A stretch of 40,579 nucleotides of DNA from Myxococcales bacterium (lineage in GTDB: Bacteria; Myxococcota_A; Bradymonadia; UBA7976; UBA1532). Position numbers and translations under genes: made by a program. The notes beneath the pieces are model-generated. The model had not been told where the DNA came from, made no database searches, and worked only from the letters and a program-made list of their open reading frames with translations. Below, piece after piece: positions 1 through 8,001 of the stretch (positions are counted from its first letter, which is position 1; each line of letters starts with the position of its first letter). The stretch is taken from contig JACKDN010000048.1 of the NCBI GenBank assembly GCA_020633465.1, forward strand, positions 1 to 40,579, read 5' to 3'.

Positions 1-1256
1 TCCCAGCGGAACTCCATCGGGTCGTAGCCCAGGATGTCGCGGTCGATGGCCACCCGCTCGGTGCGCGCGTGGATCACGCCGGTCTCGCTCATCTCGATGT
101 CGTCGAACATCGCCATCACCACGTCGGCCGCGCGGCGGCCCAGCCGCTCGGCGCGGTCGAACGCGCCGTTCCACTGCGCGGCGTCCGCCGGCGGATCGAA
201 GTGCGGCGAGCCCGGCGCCATGTCGGCCGCCGCGCCCTGCACGAACATCACCTGCACCGGGTGGTCGAAGCGCTCGGCGATCTTCGCCTCGAGCCCGCCC
301 GAAGCGTCCTGCGACAGCGCGTACTCGCGCATGCTCAGCAGCGTGCCGTGGATGGCGTGGAAGACGGCCACCGCCTTGGTCTGTCCGTCGCTCAGGCGGT
401 CGACGCGCAGCACGGGCAGCGCCGGCTCGTCCTCCTCGGGGTTCGCGCAGCGGCGGTCGTTGTGCAGGTCGGTGGTCTGCGCCACGCCGAAGCCCAGGCG
501 GGCCGGCTCGAGATCGGCGACGGCGTCCAGCACCACGCCCTCGAGGGCGTCGACCACGCGCACGTACAGCTCGGGCCAGAAGTAGTCCTGGATGACCTGC
601 CAGTAGGGCTTGTCGATCAGCCGTCCCGGGCCCGAGTGCGTGTGCGTGGCCATCAGCACGAGCTGGTGGTCGACGCGCGCGCCCAGCGCCGGCTCCAACC
701 GCGCCACCAGCGAGCGCCGCAGCGCCGCCGAGACGCCGACGGTGTCGGTGCGCACGATGATCAGGCGGTTGCCCTCGCCGGCCTCGATGACCAGCGCGCG
801 CAGGTCCGGGTGGGTGTGGATGCGCTGGGTGCCGGGGTACACCTGCGCGAAGGGGGTGACCGAGCGGTCCGCGCTGTTGGCGCCGAAGCCGCTGGTGCCG
901 ATGCCGACGGGCACCGGCATGCGCCGGGTGGCGACGCCCACGCGGTAGGCGGCGGGCTCGGGGACGATCCAGGCGGGATCGGGGTCGACCCACGCCGCGT
1001 CGGGCGCCGCGTCCGCCGGCCCGGCGTCCGCCGCCGCGTCCCCCGAGGGCGCCCCGTCGAGGTCGCCGGCGTCGACCGATGGGGCGGCGTCCGCCTCCGC
1101 GTCGACCTCGGGCGCGGCGTCCGCCGCCGCGTCCCCCGGGCTCACCGCGTCGACGCTGGGCCCCACGTCGCTCACCGGCGCCGCGTCGTCGCCCCCGTCG
1201 TCACACCCGCCGACCGCGAGCGCCGCCGCCAGCGCCACCACGAACCTCGCGCGCAT
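1..1256 (-). CDS. Neutral/alkaline ceramidase-like lipoprotein (3' part outside window)
   Basis: 418 codons are visible; the C-terminus lies beyond the left edge. The ATG at 1256 follows a GGGGAGG ribosome site. A lipoprotein signal ends in VGGC (Cys18), followed by an Asp/Ala-rich linker to about residue 90. The remainder resembles the N-terminal domain of neutral ceramidases, which are zinc amidases that hydrolyse ceramide. It carries the metal-site motif ATHTHSGPG (residues 203-211) and an FHxxHGT segment (299-305). In the family the nucleophile is the Ser of a GDVSP-type motif. Here the corresponding position reads ADMAP (344-348), so that Ser appears to be Ala. The fold assignment is fairly safe. 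Ceramide hydrolysis is doubtful, and the substrate may be another amide or ester. Confidence 0.8.
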   Translation of the reverse strand, partial: MRARFVVALAAALAVGGCDDGGDDAAPVSDVGPSVDAVSPGDAAADAAPEVDAEADAAPSVDAGDLDGAPSGDAAADAGPADAAPDAAWVDPDPAWIVPEPAAYRVGVATRRMPVPVGIGTSGFGANSADRSVTPFAQVYPGTQRIHTHPDLRALVIEAGEGNRLIIVRTDTVGVSAALRRSLVARLEPALGARVDHQLVLMATHTHSGPGRLIDKPYWQVIQDYFWPELYVRVVDALEGVVLDAVADLEPARLGFGVAQTTDLHNDRRCANPEEDEPALPVLRVDRLSDGQTKAVAVFHAIHGTLLSMREYALSQDASGGLEAKIAERFDHPVQVMFVQGAAADMAPGSPHFDPPADAAQWNGAFDRAERLGRRAADVVMAMFDDIEMSETGVIHARTERVAIDRDILGYDPMEFRW

Positions 1257-1311
1257 CCCTGCCTCCCCGTGCGTCGAACCGCGGCAGCGTACCGCGGCCC
1301 GCCCGCCCGGG

Positions 1312-2139
1312 TCACGGGCAGAGGTCGGGGCGCGCCGCGCAGTCGACGCAGGCGCCGCTGCCCGAGGGGGTGAGGCCCAGATCGCCCAGCGGCACGCAGG
1401 TCAGCCCCGGGTCGCAGAAGAAGCCGACGTCGCCGCCGGCGTCGCACAGCGGCGCGCAGCGCAGGGCGCCGTCATCGGGCAGCACGCAGGCCGAGGCGGG
1501 GTTGCACTGGTTCAGGTAGGCGCAGATGGCGCCGTCGGCCACCGGCGCGCTCGGGCGCGCGCAGATGCCGCGGTCGCCGGACGGGTAGCAGCCCTCGCCG
1601 GGCGGGCACGACGGCGCGTAGGGGAAGCAGCGCTGCGCGTCGGGCGGCGGCTCGGTGGGATCGCCGTCGCCCTGCCCCGGCTCGGTGTCGATGTCCAGCG
1701 ACACCCGCACCCGGCCGTAGCCGAAGGCGATGAAGCCCTCGCCCACGCCGAAGCGCAGCGCGACCTCGGTGGTCGCCCCCTCCTCGACGGTGAAGCTCAG
1801 CGGGTTGGGCGACAACAGCACGGCCTCGTCGACGCGCACGAAGGTGCCGCCGTCCAGGCGCTGCAGCCGCCAGCCGTCGGCCAACGCCAGCGTGTAGTCA
1901 CCGGGCAGCAGATCCTGCACGACGACGCTGAGCGCGCTGGCGTCGATCTCGAGCGGCTCGCCGGCGTCACCGTCGATGGTCAGCCGCGCCGCGGTCAGCC
2001 GAAAGCGGGTGCCGTCGTCGGCGTCGGCCACCAGCGGCAGCTCGAGCCGACCGGGTGCGGGGGTGCTGGTGTCGACGCCGGCGCAGCCAGCGGTGAGGGT
2101 GGTGGCCAGCGCCAAGGCCAGCAGGCTGAAGATTCGCAT
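1312..2139 (-). CDS. Cys-rich lipoprotein, unknown function
   Basis: 275 residues. The ATG at 2139 has AGGAGGA eight bases upstream, which argues against an in-frame extension of 73 codons lacking any signal peptide. The signal peptide ends in LTAGC (Cys19). Residues about 28-140 form a beta-rich module (an LxLPLVADADDG start, then alternating hydrophobic strands). This is followed by a short Pro/Asp linker and, from about residue 165, a Cys-rich domain with motifs such as SCPPGEGC and CDPGLTCVP, like the extracellular disulfide-rich repeats common in myxobacteria. It is divergent from the Cys-rich lipoprotein gene at 2370, and the two share a 230 bp promoter region. No enzymatic motif is visible. 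It is probably a surface structural or binding protein. Confidence 0.8.
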   Translation of the reverse strand: MRIFSLLALALATTLTAGCAGVDTSTPAPGRLELPLVADADDGTRFRLTAARLTIDGDAGEPLEIDASALSVVVQDLLPGDYTLALADGWRLQRLDGGTFVRVDEAVLLSPNPLSFTVEEGATTEVALRFGVGEGFIAFGYGRVRVSLDIDTEPGQGDGDPTEPPPDAQRCFPYAPSCPPGEGCYPSGDRGICARPSAPVADGAICAYLNQCNPASACVLPDDGALRCAPLCDAGGDVGFFCDPGLTCVPLGDLGLTPSGSGACVDCAARPDLCP

Positions 2140-2369
2140 CGATGTCCTCCTCGTGGGGTTGCGAGGAGAGGTACCGAGGCGCGGCCGATCGTCTTTTCGG
2201 GCGGCGCCGAAAGAAAGGGGCGGACACCTGGCCGTCCGGCCGACCTCCGGACCCCACCTCGAGCGACCCACGAGGGTGCCAGCCGACTCTGGCGCAGCCG
2301 CTCGGGCCTTCGTGCTACGTTCTCGGCTCGCTCGGCGACGGCCCGATCGCCACCGCAAAGGAGAGCGCG

Positions 2370-5021
2370 ATGACCCGATCGATGCGAGGCGCGCTGACCG
2401 CCTTCTGCCTGCTCGCCACCGCGTTCGCCGGCTGCGACGACGGCGGCGGCGGCACCGTGATCCGCCTCGACGCCGGCCCGAGCGGCGGCTGCGCCCGCGA
2501 CAGCGACTGCGCCGGCGGCCTCGTGTGCCGCGCCGGAGCGTGCACCTTCGACGACGGACCCGCCGTCGAGGTCGACATCACCGGCAACTGGTGGATGCTG
2601 CGCTATCACTTCGTCGACCCGGGCGGGGCGCCGCCGCCGGCCGACGTCACCGGCGCCCGCTTCGAGCAGTCGGGCGACACCTTCACGCAGTACGCGGACG
2701 GCGATCCCGACTTCGTCGTGCCCGGCACCATCGAAGACGGCACGCGCTATGTGCAGGGCGGGGACGCCTTCACGGCGACCTTGACCTTCACCGCCGCCGA
2801 CCTGGGCCGCGGCACCTTCGACCAGCAGGGCTTCACCTTCGCGATGCGCTTCATCCGGCGCGCGGCGCCCACGCACACCGGGGGCGGCGAGTGGGTCGTC
2901 GCCGGCACGGACACGCCCGCGTCGATCGAGGTGGCCGGCGACGAGGTGACGGTGTCCGCCGCGGGCACCACCTGGCGCGGCCGGGTGGCGGGCACCCACG
3001 CCGTGCTGGTCAACGAGGTGCAGGGCGGCGCCGACGAGGCCCTCGAGCTGCGCTGGGAGGGCGCCGACCGCGTCGCCGGCCTGGCCTACACCCGCGAGGC
3101 CAACGGCGCCCCCAGCCAGCGCGACCTCGCGTTCGCCCGCCCCGGCGCGCCGATGGGCGACACGACGCCGCCCACGGTGGTCGACATCTTCCCCGAGGAC
3201 CGCAACGGCGTGGTGTGGCCCGACAGCCCCCTGTCGATCGTGTTCTCCGAGCCCGTCGACCCCGCCTCGGTCACCGCCCAGACGGTCCGCCTGCAGCCGC
3301 TGCAGCCCGTGGACGGCGTCACCTACGGGCCGAACGAGGGTCTGCCCGGCACGTTGAACGTCGACGGCGCGACCGTCACCTTCCAGCCCCAGCGCGGCCC
3401 CCTTCAGGAGTTCCAGACCGAGTACCGGTTTACGGTCACCGAGGGCGTCACCGACCTGGCCGGCAACCCGCTGGCCAGCGCGCGGACGTCGCAGTTCCGT
3501 ACGCTGTGGCTGGCCGAGAACGCCACCTACGAGATCCGGGCCGGCGACGGTCGGCTGCTCGCGTTGACGCCCCCGGAGGCTCCCGACAACGGTGTGCTGT
3601 TCCTCACGCTCGCGCCGATGCCCGGGCCGCGCACCACCTGGGTGACCTGGTGGAGCCAGGGTGAAGGCTTCCTGTTGGCCAACGAGGCCGCCCCGGCCTT
3701 CGGCTTCGTCGAGGGGTCCGACGGGAACGGTGACGCGACGATGGGCACCTACGGTGGCCAGGTCTTCTCGGGGCAGGTCTTCATCCCGCGCCGGGCCGAG
3801 GACCGACCCGGCGCGCCGGCCGGCGAGAGCGCGGCGACCTACTACCTGACCAGCGAGTTCCAGGGCCCCGATCGAGCCCTCAGCCCGACGGGTGAGGCCG
3901 ATCCCACTCTGCGCATGGAGGACATCGGGCCCGACACCGTCGCCTGGACCTTCCGTCGGATCGGCGACCGCGCGCCGACGCAGTGCGCCACGGACGCCGA
4001 CTGCGGCGCGTACGCCTGTCCCGACTACGCGCGGGCCTGCACCGGCTGGTGCCGCACCGCCGAGGACTGCGGCGAGGGCGCGCGGTGCGAGCCCAACGGC
4101 GTCTGCGAATCCGACGCCGCCTGCCAGGCGCTGGGCGAGGGCCAGTGCGACGGCGAGACGCTGCGCACCTGCGAGGACGGTGAGATCGTCGAGACCGACT
4201 GCGCCTCGCTCAACCAGGGTCAGCGCCGCTTCGTCTGCCGCGCGAGCGCGCCGGGCGGGCCCGACGCCTGCGTCGCCGCGCTGGGCGCCGAGTGCCGCGC
4301 CGGCTTCGACCTCGACGCCGAGACGTGGCCCTGCGAGCCGGGTGCGGTGTGTACGCGCGGCCCCGACCGCTGGCAGTGCGAGCTGAGCGAGGTCACCTGC
4401 GACGGCCCCATCGAGCCCTACTGCGACGGCGACGTCGCCGTGCTGCTGTGCGCCGACTACGGCCAGCCGCTGGCGTTCAACTGCCGCACCGGCGCGCGCG
4501 GCGCGCCCTGTGACGCGGGCCAGTGCGTCATCCCCGAGGGCCAGGGTTGCTCCGACTCGGCGATCTATCGCTGCGACGAGGGCCTGATCTGCGGCGACCA
4601 GAACACGTGCCGCACGCCGCCCGCGTGCCAGAACGACCCCGACTGCGGCGACGCGCGCCTCGAGTGCGTCGACGGCGAGTGCGCGCTGCGCGCCTGCGAG
4701 ACCTCGCAGGACTGCGGAGCGTTCGATTGCGTGTACGGCGAGTGCCAGGAGAGCTGCCAGGCGACCTGCGAGGCGCGGTGGGGCGCGGGCACCTGGGTCT
4801 GCGACGCGCCCGGCGGACCTTGCACCCGCCAGGACTGCACGCGCAGCGGCGAGTGCCCCGGCAACCAGGACTGCGTGGCGCGGTCGCACAACCGCATCGG
4901 GCCGCGCAGCACCGACCTGGTGTGCCAGGATCCGGGCCCGAGCCCGTGCGACGGCGTCTGCCGGGACGACCAGGTGTGCAGCGGCCAGGGCGGCGACTCG
5001 CCGCAGGAGCGCTGCCGCTGA
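2370..5021 (+). CDS. Large lipoprotein with Big_5-type Ig domain and Cys-rich tail
   Basis: 883 residues. The ATG at 2370 is preceded by AAAGGAGAG. The lipoprotein signal ends in FAGC (Cys22) and continues with Asp-Asp-Gly. Residues about 24-55 include a small Cys cluster. About 60-250 is a beta-rich region. About 264-372 (starting DTTPPTVVDIFP, with FSEPVDPASV and VTDLAGNPL) matches the Big_5 Ig-like domain found in bacterial surface proteins. About 390-520 is a possible trefoil-like module. From about 538 to the end the chain is a series of Cys-rich repeats of the type CATDADCG / CRTAEDCGEG. This is a probable cell-surface protein with disulfide-stabilised repeats. No catalytic signature is visible. 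Confidence 0.85.
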   Translation: MTRSMRGALTAFCLLATAFAGCDDGGGGTVIRLDAGPSGGCARDSDCAGGLVCRAGACTFDDGPAVEVDITGNWWMLRYHFVDPGGAPPPADVTGARFEQSGDTFTQYADGDPDFVVPGTIEDGTRYVQGGDAFTATLTFTAADLGRGTFDQQGFTFAMRFIRRAAPTHTGGGEWVVAGTDTPASIEVAGDEVTVSAAGTTWRGRVAGTHAVLVNEVQGGADEALELRWEGADRVAGLAYTREANGAPSQRDLAFARPGAPMGDTTPPTVVDIFPEDRNGVVWPDSPLSIVFSEPVDPASVTAQTVRLQPLQPVDGVTYGPNEGLPGTLNVDGATVTFQPQRGPLQEFQTEYRFTVTEGVTDLAGNPLASARTSQFRTLWLAENATYEIRAGDGRLLALTPPEAPDNGVLFLTLAPMPGPRTTWVTWWSQGEGFLLANEAAPAFGFVEGSDGNGDATMGTYGGQVFSGQVFIPRRAEDRPGAPAGESAATYYLTSEFQGPDRALSPTGEADPTLRMEDIGPDTVAWTFRRIGDRAPTQCATDADCGAYACPDYARACTGWCRTAEDCGEGARCEPNGVCESDAACQALGEGQCDGETLRTCEDGEIVETDCASLNQGQRRFVCRASAPGGPDACVAALGAECRAGFDLDAETWPCEPGAVCTRGPDRWQCELSEVTCDGPIEPYCDGDVAVLLCADYGQPLAFNCRTGARGAPCDAGQCVIPEGQGCSDSAIYRCDEGLICGDQNTCRTPPACQNDPDCGDARLECVDGECALRACETSQDCGAFDCVYGECQESCQATCEARWGAGTWVCDAPGGPCTRQDCTRSGECPGNQDCVARSHNRIGPRSTDLVCQDPGPSPCDGVCRDDQVCSGQGGDSPQERCR

Positions 5022-5055
5022 GGGAGGCGGACCCGAGGCCGACGTCGCGGCGACC

Positions 5056-5778
5056 TCAGAACGAGTAGCCCAACCCGATGTTGAAGCCCGCGTCGATGGT
5101 GGTGAAGTCGACCGGATCGGGCTCGGTGCCGCCCGCCGGCGCCTCGAAGGTCTGGCTGCCGAAGCGCCCGACCACGTTCAGGCCGGCCTTCAGGTTGAAC
5201 TGCGGCCCCGCGTAGAACACCGCGCCCAGGTCGAAGCGGCCGGCGAAGCCGCTGACGGTCGACTCGTCCTTCTGCGAGTTCGAGCCCGCGACCGGCGTCT
5301 CGCGCGTGCCGGTGAAGTAGCCCGCGCCCAGGCCCGGCGTCAGGAAGAAGCTGTTGCCCAGCGGCACGTAGTAGTGGCCGGTGGCGAAGCCGATGAAGCC
5401 GGTGTCGCTGTTCGTCTGCTCGGAGGGCTCGTCCCCCGCCCCGGGCAGGTCGGTCTCGGTCGACGCCGAGCGCAGGAAGAACCCCGCGCTCAGACCCACC
5501 GCCAGGTTGTTGATGACGAAGTACCGCCCGGTCAGCGCGCCGGTGTACGCGACATCGGTCACGGTGGTCTCGCCGTCCTCTGCGCCCCCCGTGCCGGGCA
5601 GCGGCGTGATGGTGGTGCGGTACAGCAGCAGGTTCTCGAGCCCGAGATCGATCACGCCCTTCTTGATGAAGGTGTACCCCGCCCAGCTCTTGCCCACGCC
5701 CGCCGCACCGGCGGTGGCGGGGGCGACGGCGAGGGCGATCGCGCAGACGGTCAGGATGCGGGCCAGCGGCTTCTTCAT
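5056..5778 (-). CDS. Outer-membrane beta-barrel protein
   Basis: 240 residues from ATG 5778; longer upstream reading lacks a signal peptide. Residues 1-26 are a classical Sec signal peptide (MKKPLAR, then an Ala/Val-rich core, then AGAAG). The mature part alternates short amphipathic strands with Gly/aromatic girdles (GRYFVINNLAVGLSAGFFL, FFLTPGLGAGYF) and ends in GLGYSF, the terminal Phe expected of a BAM-inserted porin-like protein. The size suits an 8-10 strand barrel (OmpW/OmpA-like or OMP_b-brl families). It is convergent with the Cys-rich lipoprotein gene, 34 bp away. The ligand or role cannot be inferred. Confidence 0.8.
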   Translation of the reverse strand: MKKPLARILTVCAIALAVAPATAGAAGVGKSWAGYTFIKKGVIDLGLENLLLYRTTITPLPGTGGAEDGETTVTDVAYTGALTGRYFVINNLAVGLSAGFFLRSASTETDLPGAGDEPSEQTNSDTGFIGFATGHYYVPLGNSFFLTPGLGAGYFTGTRETPVAGSNSQKDESTVSGFAGRFDLGAVFYAGPQFNLKAGLNVVGRFGSQTFEAPAGGTEPDPVDFTTIDAGFNIGLGYSF

Positions 5779-5947
5779 CGTCGTCACCTCGTCCGCCACG
5801 GTCCGGGCGGGCAGCAGGAGGGGTCCGGGGTGTGTGCGTCGCGCCGCAAAGTGCGGATCGGCGGGGGCCCTGTCAACCGGCGGTGGGCGCGTGGGGACCC
5901 GAACGATGGTCAGCGGCAGCCGGTGCGGCGGGGCAGGAGTGATGCCC

Positions 5948-6226
5948 TCACTCGCCGTCCTCGCCGCGCACGACGTCCTTGCCGACGTAGAAGAACCTCC
6001 GCCCCTGGGCAAGCGGCGGCTCGGCGATCGTCGTGCCCGGCTGCGCGGCCGCCCGGTCCATGTGCGGGCTCGGCATCAGAACGTCGACAGCCATCAGCAC
6101 GCAGTCTCTACAGATCCTCGCGTCGGTCGCCACGGCGATCACCACATACGCCGAGTAGGACCGCAGGCAGAACGAACAGGCGTAGGACGGGACCTCGCCC
6201 GCCGCCGGATTGCCCTCGTCACACAT
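5948..6226 (-). CDS. Free-standing ClpX-type C4 zinc-finger protein
   Basis: 92 residues from ATG 6226, directly preceded by GGAGGTGAGC. Cys17-X2-Cys20-X18-Cys39-X2-Cys42 reproduces the exact spacing of the ClpX N-terminal zinc-binding domain, with CSFC and ICRDCV as the two knuckles. No AAA+ domain follows. The remaining 50 residues are a Pro/Ala-rich linker and a short basic/aromatic tail (RRFFYVGKDV). In ClpX this domain dimerises and binds adaptors and substrates, so an isolated copy could act as an adaptor or decoy; that role is inference. It lies 93 bp downstream of the pilin-like gene on the same strand and may be cotranscribed with it. Confidence 0.7.
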   Translation of the reverse strand: MCDEGNPAAGEVPSYACSFCLRSYSAYVVIAVATDARICRDCVLMAVDVLMPSPHMDRAAAQPGTTIAEPPLAQGRRFFYVGKDVVRGEDGE

Positions 6227-6318
6227 GCTCACCTCCATCGAAACGGCGCGCCGCGCGCGGCAGCAACACACCGAGCCGGTCGGATCGTCGCCGCCGCCTC
6301 CGCAGCGGCCAACGGCAG

Positions 6319-6786
6319 CTACTCACCGGGCAGGTGCTCCCACAGGGCGGCGCCCTCTTGCAGGTCACCCTTGTCGTCGAACCAGCCGACCCGCTCGAAC
6401 GTGGACAGCGTGCCGTCGCAGTCCAAATCGCCATGGGCTCGCGCAGTGAAGCGCGCGCCCACGCCGTGACCGTCGGCGACGAACGCGTACACGAACCGGT
6501 CCGGGACGATGTCCGCGTAGACCGGCCGGTCTTCGTCGGAACGTGCGCCGAGCCCGAGGGCGGCGCGGACGCAGTCGGAGCCCGAGTGGCGCGCAGCGCT
6601 GGTAACCCGGGGAAGCGTCCGCTGGGCAGGCTCGGCGGCCGACCGCAGGTGCGCGCCGCGCGCCGCGTCCGAGATGGACCTGAGGTTGCCCCCGCGCCGA
6701 CGACTCTGGCGCACGTACTCGGGGGCGCACTGGCTGCGCGCCGTGCAGCACGCGAGCAGCAATCCGGAAGCGAAGAACCAGCGCAT
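6319..6786 (-). CDS. Pilin-like lipoprotein, unknown function
   Basis: 155 residues from ATG 6786. The N-terminus has a lipobox (LLAC, Cys13) rather than a prepilin peptidase site or the long hydrophobic pilin helix. Residues about 20-75 are basic and low complexity. The C-terminal part (about 88-150) contains FTARAHGDLDCDG followed by STFERVGW. This resembles the Ca-loop-like GDLDGDG-STF signature of the globular heads of deltaproteobacterial type IV pilin-like proteins. My reading is a lipid-anchored protein with a minor-pilin-like head. Similarity is limited to that short motif, so the family call is tentative, but the ORF itself looks real because it has a signal peptide and fits between neighbours. 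Confidence 0.6.
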   Translation of the reverse strand: MRWFFASGLLLACCTARSQCAPEYVRQSRRRGGNLRSISDAARGAHLRSAAEPAQRTLPRVTSAARHSGSDCVRAALGLGARSDEDRPVYADIVPDRFVYAFVADGHGVGARFTARAHGDLDCDGTLSTFERVGWFDDKGDLQEGAALWEHLPGE

Positions 6787-6886
6787 CTCAGCGCCCTCTC
6801 GACCCGAAAGCGAGCCCGCCTAGCTGCCCGGCGCGGGGCACCGAGGACGGGCTTCGGCTGCTCATCTGCTGGCACCGGAGGACGAC

Positions 6887-6919
6887 GAAAGCAAGCGAAA
6901 TGCGATTGTCCTGACCCCT
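6887..6919 (+). repeat. GTCCTGACCCCT repeat, copy 1 (upstream of vapBC)
   Basis: The core 6904-6919 reads GATTGTCCTGACCCCT, preceded by a purine-rich GAAAGCAAGCGAAATGC. The same motif recurs at 7784-7799 and 9501-9516 in the same orientation (GATCGTCCTGACCCCT). A perfect 7 bp stem with a GTGT loop (CTGATCG / CGATCAG, 6923-6940) follows immediately. Confidence 0.75.
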
Positions 6920-6980
6920 ACCCTGATCGGTGTCGATCAGTCACGAGCTTCGACCGAAGTGGCCAGACAGCCGGGGTGGC

Positions 6981-7010
6981 TGGACGACGGCCGGGCGCCG
7001 CATCTAGAAT
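6981..7010 (+). promoter_or_regulatory. Putative vapBC promoter
   Basis: TGGACG (6981-6986) and TAGAAT (7005-7010) are separated by 18 bp and fit a sigma-70-type promoter. The -10 hexamer is good and the -35 is weak. Transcription would start near 7017, just ahead of the ribosome site GGAGGTGA at 7029-7036. The -10 lies inside the inverted repeat at 7003-7027, as expected for autorepression. Confidence 0.45.
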
Positions 7011-7027
7011 CGGCGTGTGATTCTAGA
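7003..7027 (+). promoter_or_regulatory. Putative VapB operator (perfect inverted repeat)
   Basis: TCTAGAATC and its exact reverse complement GATTCTAGA are separated by 7 bp (ggcgtgt). The palindrome covers the predicted -10 element and ends two bases before the vapB ribosome site. Toxin-antitoxin pairs of this class usually repress their own promoter through antitoxin binding to such palindromes. The assignment is inference from position and symmetry. Confidence 0.6.
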
Positions 7028-7040
7028 CCGGAGGTGACCG

Positions 7041-7295
7041 GTGGCCCTGAGCATCAAGAACGACGAGGCGGATCGGCTGGCAAGGGAGCTCGCGGCGCTG
7101 ACGGGCGAGAGCTTGACCGAGGCTGTGGTCGTCTCTCTTCGGGAGCGGCTGGCGCGCAAGCAGGCCGTCAAGGACAACCGGCCGCTGGCCGAGCGGTTGA
7201 TGGAGATCGGACGCCGCTGTGCGAGCCGTCCCCGTCTCGACGACCGAACCCCGGACGAGATCCTGGGGTACGACGAGAACGGGCTGCCCACCTGA
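7041..7295 (+). CDS. vapB: VapB-type antitoxin
   Basis: 84 residues. The GTG start at 7041 follows GGAGGTGA by five bases. The sequence MALSIKNDEADRLARELAAL, followed by TGESLTEAVVVSLRERL, is typical of the Rv0623-like/VapB antitoxin family: a short ribbon-helix-helix-like N-terminus (about residues 1-45) that dimerises and binds the operator. The C-terminal tail (about 55-84, ending in DEILGYDENGLPT) normally wraps the toxin active site. The stop codon shares one base with the vapC start (TGATG, 7293-7297), so the two are translationally coupled. It should neutralise the VapC encoded next to it. Confidence 0.92.
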   Translation: MALSIKNDEADRLARELAALTGESLTEAVVVSLRERLARKQAVKDNRPLAERLMEIGRRCASRPRLDDRTPDEILGYDENGLPT

Positions 7296-7714
7296 TGGTC
7301 ATCGACACCTCGGCGGTCATCGCCATCCTGGCACAGGAGGACGATGCGCATCGGCTCGGCGCTGCGATCCAGGAGGACGACGTTCGGCTGATGTCCGCTG
7401 CGACGCTGACCGAGGCCGGCATCGTGGCCACTGTCCTGTTCGGGGAGGGCGGAGCGGCAGACCTCGACGACCTGCTCAACGAGATGCAGGTCGAGATCGT
7501 GCCACTGACCGAGGACCACGCACGCCTCGCTCGGCAGGCGTTCGTCGCGTTCGGCAAGGGTCGTCACCCCGCTCGGTTGAACTTCGGGGACTGCTTCGCC
7601 TACGCCCTCGCCAAGGCGTCCGGTCACGCCCTGCTGTTCAAGGGCAACGACTTCTCTCACACCGATGTCGAGGGGGCACCCGTGCGCGTGGAGAGCACGA
7701 CACCGAGGCCCTGA
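7295..7714 (+). CDS. vapC: VapC-type PIN-domain ribonuclease toxin
   Basis: 139 residues from ATG 7295. This is a complete PIN domain with the expected acidic residues: Asp4 (MVIDTSA), Glu40 (TLTEAG), Asp99 (NFGDCFAYALA) and Asp119 (KGNDF). These coordinate Mg/Mn for single-stranded RNA cleavage. VapC toxins usually cut tRNA or rRNA to slow growth when the antitoxin is degraded; the specific target cannot be read from sequence. The C-terminus (DVEGAPVRVESTTPRP) extends a little past the usual family end. Those last codons belong to a DNA segment that is duplicated at 9381-9431. Confidence 0.93.
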   Translation: MVIDTSAVIAILAQEDDAHRLGAAIQEDDVRLMSAATLTEAGIVATVLFGEGGAADLDDLLNEMQVEIVPLTEDHARLARQAFVAFGKGRHPARLNFGDCFAYALAKASGHALLFKGNDFSHTDVEGAPVRVESTTPRP

Positions 7715-7805
7715 AGAGCGGTCACCACCGCTCGAACGGTGCTCTTGCGCCGGCGCGGTGCGCCGGCGAAGAAAGCGGAATGTGATCGTCCTGACCCCTG
7801 ACTCC
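7664..7805 (+). repeat. Long repeat unit A: vapC 3' end, two hairpins and GTCCTGACCCCT motif
   Basis: About 140 bp that recurs at 9381-9522 with roughly 88% identity by eye. The unit comprises the last 17 codons of vapC, a stem-loop GAGCGGT-cacc-ACCGCTC right after the stop, a 9 bp perfect stem CGCCGGCGC-ggt-GCGCCGGCG (7748-7768), and the motif copy 7784-7799. The stems could terminate vapBC transcription, but no T-run follows. Confidence 0.8.
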
Positions 7806-8001
7806 CGAAGAGGGTTGGTGTTCGACTCATCGACCTCGTCAGTGTCCGTCACGCGGTGCGGCGGCCTTCCGCATCGGAGTCAATCGACAGTGAGTCCGGC
7901 GCGCGCCCGAGACCTCGCCGAACACCCGCCGCCCCACGGGTCGACCGGCCCTTGGGGCGAGCCCTGCGGCCAACGCGGCTCGGTCCGCGTCGAGCCGCGG
8001 A

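Noticed and set aside
1995..4889. A 964-codon minus-strand frame
   Set aside because: It is antisense to the Cys-rich lipoprotein gene at 2370, which has a signal peptide, a ribosome site and Cys repeats.
5022..5055. Bidirectional terminator between convergent genes
   Set aside because: The 34 bases contain only weak GC pairing and no T-run; nothing convincing.
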